A stretch of DNA of 64,000 nucleotides from Timaviella sp038204505 (GTDB lineage Bacteria; Cyanobacteriota; Cyanobacteriia; Elainellales; Elainellaceae), in the NCBI GenBank assembly GCA_038204505.1, contig JBBRCV010000003.1, forward strand, positions 1-64,000, written 5' to 3'. Positions 58,506-64,000 of the stretch are shown here, piece by piece. The position numbers were made by a program, and so were the translations under genes. The notes beneath the pieces are model-generated. The model was not told the DNA's origin. It worked only from the letters and a program-made list of their open reading frames with translations, and ran no database searches. Every line of letters starts with the position of its first letter. Position 1 is the first letter of the stretch.

Positions 58506-59327
58506 TTACAGAATTTTCTCTAAACCGTAAACCAACGATTTAAGGGCGATGACCTTGCGAATGGACAGCAATACTCCCGGCATAAAGCTGGCGCGATCGC
58601 TCGTATCGTGACGCAGCGTATAAATTTCTCCAGGCGCACCAAAAATCACTTCCTCATGGGCAATCAGTCCGGGTAAGCGAACGCTATGAATCCGAATGCC
58701 CGACTCAGTTTGAGAGCCTCTTGCCCCCGGCATTTTTTCGGTTTCTTTAACTTGGGGCGGGTTGAAGGGCTTGCCAAATTCTTCTAAAAGCTGGGCAGTT
58801 TGGATGGCAGTACCGCTAGGAGCATCGGCTTTCTGGTTGTGGTGCAGTTCAATAATTTCTACATAGTCAAAATATTGAGAAGCACGCACAGCCGCCTGTT
58901 GTAATAACACCATGCCAATGGAAAAGTTAGGGATGATCAGGCAGCCAGTGCTGGCTTTATCGGCAAATTCTGCCAAGTCTTGAATCTGCGTGGGGCTGAG
59001 TCCCGTGGTGCCGACAACGGGACGCACTCCATAGGCGATCGCCGCCCGCACATTGTTATAAACCGAGTCAGGATGCGTCAAGTCAACCATGACAGCAAGC
59101 TGCTTCTCTTGGGTTGCCATCACCAAAGTGGCTTGCAGGTCTGCCAGGATAGGGATCTCTAGCTCGCCACAACCCGCTATTACGCCCACGTCTAGCCCTT
59201 GTAGCTCGGGGCTGCGAGAGACTGCTCCAACCAGGGTTAAATCGGCGGCAGCGGCGATCGCTTTAACTGCCTCGCGCCCCATTTTACCTGCTGCACCATT
59301 GACTACGACTGGAATTGGACTTGACAT
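58506..59327 (-). CDS. dapB: 4-hydroxy-tetrahydrodipicolinate reductase
   Basis: Reduces HTPA to tetrahydrodipicolinate in lysine and peptidoglycan synthesis. Starting at ATG 59327 gives about 273 residues. NAD(P) motif VNGAAGKMGREAV, GTTGLSPTQI, NFSIGMVLLQQAA and the catalytic His/Lys motif ELHHNQKADAPSGTAI are all present. The convergent ridA gene ends 20 bp away, and it diverges from chlI. Confidence 0.96.
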   Translation of the reverse strand: MSSPIPVVVNGAAGKMGREAVKAIAAAADLTLVGAVSRSPELQGLDVGVIAGCGELEIPILADLQATLVMATQEKQLAVMVDLTHPDSVYNNVRAAIAYGVRPVVGTTGLSPTQIQDLAEFADKASTGCLIIPNFSIGMVLLQQAAVRASQYFDYVEIIELHHNQKADAPSGTAIQTAQLLEEFGKPFNPPQVKETEKMPGARGSQTESGIRIHSVRLPGLIAHEEVIFGAPGEIYTLRHDTSDRASFMPGVLLSIRKVIALKSLVYGLEKIL

Positions 59328-59443
59328 GATGAAGAACCTTTTTGAGCAACTGAAGATCACTAAAGATCATTGTAAGTTAGCTCTGTATCCCTCTCTGTGT
59401 CACAATGTGAAACAGTCGTTAATCGTCAGTATTCAGGTATATT

Positions 59444-60547
59444 GTGAGTCCTACTGCCACCAAACTTTCCCCCCGTCGCGTTTTCCCTTTTACTGCCATT
59501 GTGGGTCAAGAGGAAATGAAACTAGCGCTGCTGCTAAACGTCATTGACCCCAAAATTGGCGGTGTCATGATAATGGGCGATCGCGGCACTGGCAAATCCA
59601 CCACAATTCGGGCATTGGCAGACGTGCTGCCTGAAATTGACGTAGTAGCAGGTGACCCCTTCAACAGTCATCCCAACGATGCTGGGCTGATGAGCGACTT
59701 TGTGAAAGAGCAAATCGAAGCGGGGCAAACGCCCCAAATCGCCCAGAAAAAAGTGCCCATGATTGACCTACCTTTGGGTGCAACCGAGGATCGCGTTTGT
59801 GGCACTATTGATATTGAAAAAGCGTTGTCTGAAGGCGTAAAAGCCTTTGAACCAGGGCTTTTGGCACAGGCAAACCGGGGCATTTTGTACGTCGACGAAG
59901 TTAACTTGCTTGATGATCACCTGGTCGATGTGCTGCTCGATTCGGCAGCTTCAGGCTGGAATACGGTGGAGCGAGAAGGCATTTCGATTCGGCACCCAGC
60001 GCGGTTTGTGCTGGTAGGTTCGGGCAACCCCGAAGAAGGAGAATTGCGCCCTCAACTGCTCGATCGCTTTGGGCTACACGCCGAAATTCGCACCGTCAAA
60101 GATCCCACCCTGCGAGTCGAAATTGTGGAGCAGCGATCGGACTTTGACCAAGATCCAGAAACGTTTTTAGAGAAGCACCGCCCTCAGCAAGAAGCGCTTC
60201 AACAAACGTTGATCAACGCTCAAGCCTTGCTGAAGTCGGTCAATATCGATCGCGATTTGAAGATTAAGATATCTCAGGCTTGCTCAGAGCTAGATGTCGA
60301 TGGTCTACGGGGCGACATTGTGACTAATCGCACCGCCAAAGCCCTGGCGGCACTAGAAGGACGAACGGAAGTTACCGTCAGCGATGTTCAGCGCGTCATG
60401 GTGATGGCATTGCGCCACCGTCTACGGAAAGATCCCTTAGAGTCGATTGATTCTGGTTATAAAGTCGGAAAAGTCTTTAATCAGGTGTTCGGGATTGTAG
60501 AATCAGCGGAGCTAAACGGGGCGGGGCAGCCTGCGGCGATTCGTTAG
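59444..60547 (+). CDS. chlI: Magnesium chelatase ATPase subunit I
   Basis: 367 residues. AAA+ subunit that inserts Mg2+ into protoporphyrin IX with ChlD and ChlH, the first committed step of chlorophyll synthesis. Walker A MGDRGTGKST (44-53), LPLGATEDRVCGTIDIEKAL, YVDEVNLLDDHLVD (Walker B), and SGNPEEGELRPQLLDRFG (sensor) are typical. Initiates at GTG 59444. It is proof of a phototroph host. Confidence 0.97.
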   Translation: MSPTATKLSPRRVFPFTAIVGQEEMKLALLLNVIDPKIGGVMIMGDRGTGKSTTIRALADVLPEIDVVAGDPFNSHPNDAGLMSDFVKEQIEAGQTPQIAQKKVPMIDLPLGATEDRVCGTIDIEKALSEGVKAFEPGLLAQANRGILYVDEVNLLDDHLVDVLLDSAASGWNTVEREGISIRHPARFVLVGSGNPEEGELRPQLLDRFGLHAEIRTVKDPTLRVEIVEQRSDFDQDPETFLEKHRPQQEALQQTLINAQALLKSVNIDRDLKIKISQACSELDVDGLRGDIVTNRTAKALAALEGRTEVTVSDVQRVMVMALRHRLRKDPLESIDSGYKVGKVFNQVFGIVESAELNGAGQPAAIR

Positions 60548-60577
60548 TCTATGTGACCGTTAAGTCAGTTCCTCGCT

Positions 60578-61033
60578 ATGGCGAAAGTCCTTGCAACTAC
60601 AGATGCCGTCAAAAGCCTCGCAGACATAGAGGCTAGATTCGGGTTGCTGCGTAGCGAAGAGGATGCATTTTTTACTGAATGGCAGGAGAATTTGCCTCAA
60701 CTGACTGACTCTGAGCAAGCTTCCTCAGCAGTCATGCGGCGCAGGTCGCTTTACCATCGGGCGGATGGCGATTTGCTAGAAGGCGCGGTGATATTGCTGA
60801 TGGTGTTGCCATTGTTGGAGCTGGCTGGGTTTTATGATCCGCCGTTCAAAATGAAGGCAGAGGCTTCTGTAGAATTGAGCGTTGAGGATGGACAGGAAAC
60901 GCTGCGGGGACGAATCGATGTGCTGATTATGCAAAACCAGTTTTGGGTGCTGGTGCTAGAGTCGAAAAAGACGACGATTTAAGCGCGATCGGCATTACCT
61001 CAAGCGTTGGCGTAGATGAAAGCGCGTCAATCG
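60578..61033 (+). pseudogene. Decayed restriction-subunit-like protein
   Basis: The open part (60578-60982, 134 residues) has MVLPLLELAGFYDPPFKMKAEASVELSVEDGQ and RGRIDVLIMQNQFWVLVLESKK, the N-terminal part of the cyanobacterial family annotated as type I restriction R-like protein (a D/E-x-K nuclease fold: RIDVL, ESKK). It stops at TAA (60980-60982). After that the next frames read LSAI and then ALPQALA, TAG, MKARQ, exactly the continuation expected (ALPQALAYMKARQ), with a frame change and an in-frame stop. So the C-terminal half is lost. Confidence 0.78.
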
Positions 61034-61173
61034 ATAGAGTTCAATACCCCAGAGATTGACAATTTTCTGATCAACTCACGAAGTAATTCACTCTGCTGTC
61101 TTTTCTTGACTTCACAATATTGCTGCAAATGTTCTAATTCCTCCTCAGTTACCCGGAAATTAATCTGCTTCAT
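61027..61173 (-). CDS. Small ribbon-helix-helix protein
   Basis: 48 residues from ATG 61173, starting MKQINFRVTEEELEHLQQYC and continuing KKRQQSELLRELIRKLSISG. This is a CopG/RHH-type DNA-binding fold, probably a transcriptional repressor or antitoxin. A longer frame up to 61248 is less convincing. No toxin partner is next to it. The last few bases overlap the end of the decayed gene on the other strand. Confidence 0.7.
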   Translation of the reverse strand: MKQINFRVTEEELEHLQQYCEVKKRQQSELLRELIRKLSISGVLNSID

Positions 61174-61351
61174 GGCTTGATATGGTATAGCTGTGTGCCA
61201 TGCCTCAAGAGAAACGCCTAGATGCTTAATGACTGCCCAGTCCTGCAATGTGCAGTTAGACGGTTTATATCTTAAGTATGATGCTTCGATAGAAAAACAT
61301 TTTTAGAATAATCCATAATTACGCGTCCACAACCCGCAGCGAAGGTAGATT

Positions 61352-61891
61352 ATGGCTCAACTTGTTGATAGAATCGAGCAGTCGGGCGATCGCCCTAATG
61401 ATCCTAGGAACAGGGAAGTTGTTCATCCTGTGGCAGATCCGCAATACGGAGACTTGTTAACACCGATTAATTCTTCTCCGTTTGTGAAAGCAATCATGAG
61501 TAATCTATCCGCTTATCGTAGTGGTCTGTCACCATTGCGTAGAGGTATAGAAGTAGGTGTTACGCACGGTTATTGGCTGGTTTGCCCTTTTGCAAAATTC
61601 AATCCTTTACGTTATACCTCTGTGGGTACATTTGGTTCATTGTTATCGACAATTGGACTCCTTGTTATTTCAACTATATTAATTGTGTTGTACGCAGCTA
61701 GCCATCCACCTGCGCCTCTAGCTGCAACTGCTACACCTAATCCACCTGATGCTTTTAGTTCACGAAAAGGCTGGAATGATTATGCGATCGGCTTCTTGAT
61801 CGGTGGCGTACTTGGCGCGATCGCAGCTTTTCTAATTCTGGCAAACTTTGATGTGTTCAAGAATTTCTTAACCCTGATTGGTGCAAACTAG
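61352..61891 (+). CDS. psaL: Photosystem I subunit PsaL-like (divergent)
   Basis: 179 residues. PsaL hallmarks: the N-terminal NDPRNREVVHPVADPQYGDL, SPFVKAIMSNLSAYRSGLSPLRRGIEVGVTHGYWL with the chlorophyll-ligand-type Glu67 and His72, the PFAKFNPLR turn and TATPNPPDAFSSRKGWND, then two membrane helices. PsaL holds the PSI trimer/tetramer core together. The third loop and final helix differ from typical sequences, and there is no psaI partner. It lies in front of an SDR/SRPBCC/alcohol-dehydrogenase row rather than in a psaL-psaI operon. It may be a paralogue used under special light or stress conditions; another psaL elsewhere in the genome would be expected. Confidence 0.88.
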   Translation: MAQLVDRIEQSGDRPNDPRNREVVHPVADPQYGDLLTPINSSPFVKAIMSNLSAYRSGLSPLRRGIEVGVTHGYWLVCPFAKFNPLRYTSVGTFGSLLSTIGLLVISTILIVLYAASHPPAPLAATATPNPPDAFSSRKGWNDYAIGFLIGGVLGAIAAFLILANFDVFKNFLTLIGAN

Positions 61892-61953
61892 ATGGGTGCA
61901 GATTAGCTTAAACCGTACTTCCTAAAACTTTTTACCTAACTTTTTACCCAACA

Positions 61954-62988
61954 ATGAACGTAATACAGCTTAAGCCAATTGACAACCAGGTTGTTGTTAT
62001 TGTGGGTGCTTCTAGTGGAATTGGGCGAGAAACTGCTTTACGCTTTGCTAGGAAAGGTGCGAAAGTCGTAGTTTCAGCACGTAGCGAACCGGGTCTTTTA
62101 TCCCTAACTAAGGAGATTCATCAACTTGGAGGAGACGCGACTCATGTAGTTGCTGATGTTTCTGTCTTTGAGCAAGTGCAAGCGATCGCTACACAAGCGA
62201 TCGCCGTTTATGGACGAATTGACACCTGGGTTCACGCTGCGGCAACTGCTGTTTTTTCCACTTTCGAGCATCTAACACCAGAAGAATTTAAGCGTGTTAT
62301 CGACGTTAATTTGATGGGACAAGTCTACGGCGCAATGGTGGCTTTACCGCACCTAAAGAGAGAGGGACAAGGGGCGCTCATTCACATTTCCTCAATGGAG
62401 GGTAGACGAGCGCTGCCTTTTCAGAGTGCTTACTCCTCCTCAAAACATGGCGTTGAGGGCTTCTTAGAGTCTTTGCGAGTGGAGCTACAGCACGAGGGAA
62501 TTCCCATTAGTGTCACGAGCGTTAAACCTTCTGTAATTAACACGCCTTTTTACAACAAAGGTAAAACTAAACTAGGGGTCAAACCTACGGGAATTCTACC
62601 TTACTACGAGCCTAGCCTGGTCGCAGATGCTATTCTTCATGTTGCCGAGCATCCAACCCGCGACTTCATTGTAGGTGATGTTGGTAAGGTGCTAGACGTA
62701 TTACAACGAGTTTCGCCTGGGCTTGTAGATGCTCTATTAGTAGCAGTGGGGTTTCAGCTACAGAAAACGGATGAGCAGAAAGCGGAAGATGGTTCCAACA
62801 ATCTTTATGAGCCAGCGCCAGAGTACGACACGGTAGAAGGCGACTTTGGACATTTAATTGTTCCTAGCGTAACTGACTGGGTAGATCGTCATATACCCGC
62901 TTGGGGAACAGCAACCGCAGGAGTTTTGGGCGTGGTTGGGATAGCTTTGTTAGCTTTAAATGCTTTCAAAAACGAACAGCAAATCTAG
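61954..62988 (+). CDS. SDR-family oxidoreductase
   Basis: 344 residues. Classical SDR: VVIVGASSGIGRETALRFA at about residue 14, NAAG equivalent (HAAATAVF), catalytic SSMEG and SAYSSSKHG with Ser-Tyr-x3-Lys. After the catalytic domain (residues 1-270) there is an extra region and a C-terminal hydrophobic helix (GTATAGVLGVVGIALLAL), so it is probably membrane attached. It follows psaL by 62 bp and precedes an SRPBCC gene by 35 bp. The substrate is unknown. Confidence 0.9.
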   Translation: MNVIQLKPIDNQVVVIVGASSGIGRETALRFARKGAKVVVSARSEPGLLSLTKEIHQLGGDATHVVADVSVFEQVQAIATQAIAVYGRIDTWVHAAATAVFSTFEHLTPEEFKRVIDVNLMGQVYGAMVALPHLKREGQGALIHISSMEGRRALPFQSAYSSSKHGVEGFLESLRVELQHEGIPISVTSVKPSVINTPFYNKGKTKLGVKPTGILPYYEPSLVADAILHVAEHPTRDFIVGDVGKVLDVLQRVSPGLVDALLVAVGFQLQKTDEQKAEDGSNNLYEPAPEYDTVEGDFGHLIVPSVTDWVDRHIPAWGTATAGVLGVVGIALLALNAFKNEQQI

Positions 62989-63023
62989 ATTTATTTCACA
63001 CTCATTACCTATTGGAGTGATTT

Positions 63024-63755
63024 ATGGAAGAGATTACGAGTCCACAAAATCCACCGAGTGAGCCAGCTAGCAGTCTTAGTGAAACTGAGCGCTTAACCTC
63101 TTTAATTGGGGGAGGGGCGCTCGTTTTAATGGGACTGAGACAGGGTTCCTTGAGAGGTGCTTTGACTGCATTAACGGGCGGCGGCATGATATATCACGGT
63201 GCAACGTCCACGAAGAGTATTACTGATACTGTTGGGGAGGCTGTGGGTGTGGGTCAAACCGTAAAAGTTGAAAAGTCGGTATCAATCTTCAGCAAATCGC
63301 CGGAAGAGCTATACCAGTTTTGGCACAACTTCGAGAATTTGCCTTCTTTCATGAAGCATTTAAAGTCAGTTACCGTGATCAATGAACAGCGATCGCACTG
63401 GGTAGTGAACGCTCCTGGGAATGCCACTGTTGAGTGGGACGCAGAGATTGTGGTTGATGATCCAGACAAAAAAATGATTGCTTGGAGTTCAGTTGCAGAT
63501 GCCGCGATTGACAACTCTGGTTTTGTCCGTTTTCAAGCAGGTCCTCCTGGTCGAGGAACAGAAGTCAAGGTGGTGTTGGAATATAATCCACCCGGCGGTA
63601 TTGTTGGAATGACGATCGCCAAGTTGTTTGGTGAAGAGCCTGAACAGCAGCTAGGAGAAGACCTTCGACGCTTTAAACAGATAATGGAAACAGGTGAGAT
63701 TGCTACTACCGAAGGTCAATCTTCAGGGCGTGGTAGAGAAGGAAGTACCGCCTGA
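63024..63755 (+). CDS. SRPBCC (START-like) protein with N-terminal membrane helix pair
   Basis: 243 residues. Residues 15-70 contain a hydrophobic, Gly-rich YgaP/DUF2892-like region (LIGGGALVLMGLRQGSLRGA). Residues 80-230 form the SRPBCC fold (KSVSIFSKSPEELYQFWHNFENLPSFMKHLKSV, VNAPGNATVEWDAEIVVDD, FGEEPEQQLGEDLRRFKQIME). These proteins bind hydrophobic ligands. Such fusion proteins are common in cyanobacteria and actinobacteria next to SDR and zinc ADH genes, as here. TATTGGAGTG precedes the ATG. Confidence 0.87.
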   Translation: MEEITSPQNPPSEPASSLSETERLTSLIGGGALVLMGLRQGSLRGALTALTGGGMIYHGATSTKSITDTVGEAVGVGQTVKVEKSVSIFSKSPEELYQFWHNFENLPSFMKHLKSVTVINEQRSHWVVNAPGNATVEWDAEIVVDDPDKKMIAWSSVADAAIDNSGFVRFQAGPPGRGTEVKVVLEYNPPGGIVGMTIAKLFGEEPEQQLGEDLRRFKQIMETGEIATTEGQSSGRGREGSTA

Positions 63756-63825
63756 TTAACATTTTCGTCCAATGTCAAAGCTCCATAGCCTTTTGATTCT
63801 AATAATACTAAGAGGAAAACAATTC

Positions 63826-64000
63826 ATGAAAGCAGTATGTTGGCATGGTGCTAAAGATGTAAGAGTTGACACAGTTCCTGATCCCAAAATCTTGAACCCA
63901 CGAGATGCCATTATCAAAATAACTTCTACTGCTATTTGCGGCTCAGATTTGCATATTTATGACGGCTTTATCCCTACCATGAAGTCGGGTGATATTTTGG
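63826..64000 (+). CDS. Zinc-dependent alcohol dehydrogenase (cut by window end)
   Basis: The first 58 codons read MKAVCWHGAKDVRVDTVPDP, then RDAIIKITSTAICGSDLHIYDGFIP. The ICGSDLH is the catalytic-zinc Cys/His motif of the MDR family, and the wording resembles glutathione-dependent formaldehyde dehydrogenase-like proteins that handle a wide range of alcohols. AAGAGGAAA precedes the ATG. The coding sequence runs past position 64000, so its extent is unknown. It ends the psaL-SDR-SRPBCC-ADH row. Confidence 0.88.
   Translation, partial: MKAVCWHGAKDVRVDTVPDPKILNPRDAIIKITSTAICGSDLHIYDGFIPTMKSGDIL

Noticed and set aside
61892..61953. psaI small gene after psaL
   Set aside because: The 62 bases contain no open frame with a membrane helix.

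Overview
The window is chromosomal DNA from a cyanobacterium. It carries chlI (Mg-chelatase), a PsaL-type photosystem I subunit, type III glutamine synthetase, glycolate dehydrogenase subunits and many HIP1 octamers (GCGATCGC), which are abundant in many cyanobacterial genomes. Long intergenic spaces, scattered small inverted-repeat elements and several STAND/TIR proteins fit a filamentous or large-genome lineage. The species cannot be read from the sequence.

Layout. 1-7 kb is a nitrogen/phosphate block: glnN and ppk2 on the minus strand, diverging from an APC-family amino acid permease, a PII-like protein with an altered T-loop and a YnfA-type membrane protein. A perfect NtcA box (GTA-N8-TAC) lies upstream of the permease. 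7-11.4 kb holds a CBS-domain protein, a TldD peptidase, a Uma2 protein and a broken DUF433/DUF5615 pair. 11.4-13.9 kb is AT-richer and lacks HIP1. It has a 40-bp tandem repeat, a DUF5677-like gene and a doubly frameshifted gene, each followed by an integron attC-like site; I read this as relics of gene cassettes. 14-22 kb is mostly housekeeping: glcF/glcE, map, thiD, an ECF-type ATPase, rsmG, benE, and a second Uma2 gene. 22-27.4 kb is a five-gene minus-strand cluster for an unusual nucleotide sugar (rfbF, an LhgO-like oxidase, an SDR epimerase, an RfbC-like epimerase and a SAF-domain oxidoreductase). 27.7-41.9 kb holds an RDD/SpoIIM divergent pair, a STAS protein whose stop codon comes from a MITE with a target duplication, UPF0182, tRNA-Leu(UAG), a NACHT membrane NTPase, an RqcH-like NFACT protein, remA-gmk, a DUF2442/DUF4160 remnant and a UPF0175/DUF3368 toxin-antitoxin pair.

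42-55.3 kb is the most accessory part. It has a TIR-NB-ARC-TPR protein, carB, an orphan BrnA antitoxin, a TIR protein fused to an FGE-sulfatase fold whose C-terminus looks like a possible diversity-generating-retroelement variable region, an Rpn-like nuclease/transposase-fold protein, and a tightly packed three-gene operon with two consecutive DUF2791/BREX-type ATPases. That operon is the best candidate for a little-described system. 55.3-64 kb returns to clpB, ridA, dapB and chlI. A decayed restriction-like gene follows, then a row of a psaL paralogue, an SDR, an SRPBCC protein and a zinc alcohol dehydrogenase cut by the window end.

Recurring themes are small selfish elements and short tandem duplications. 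Two MITE-like elements and a 35-bp dispersed repeat that sits inside coding sequence are present. Perfect or near-perfect short duplications occur in or beside at least seven genes.
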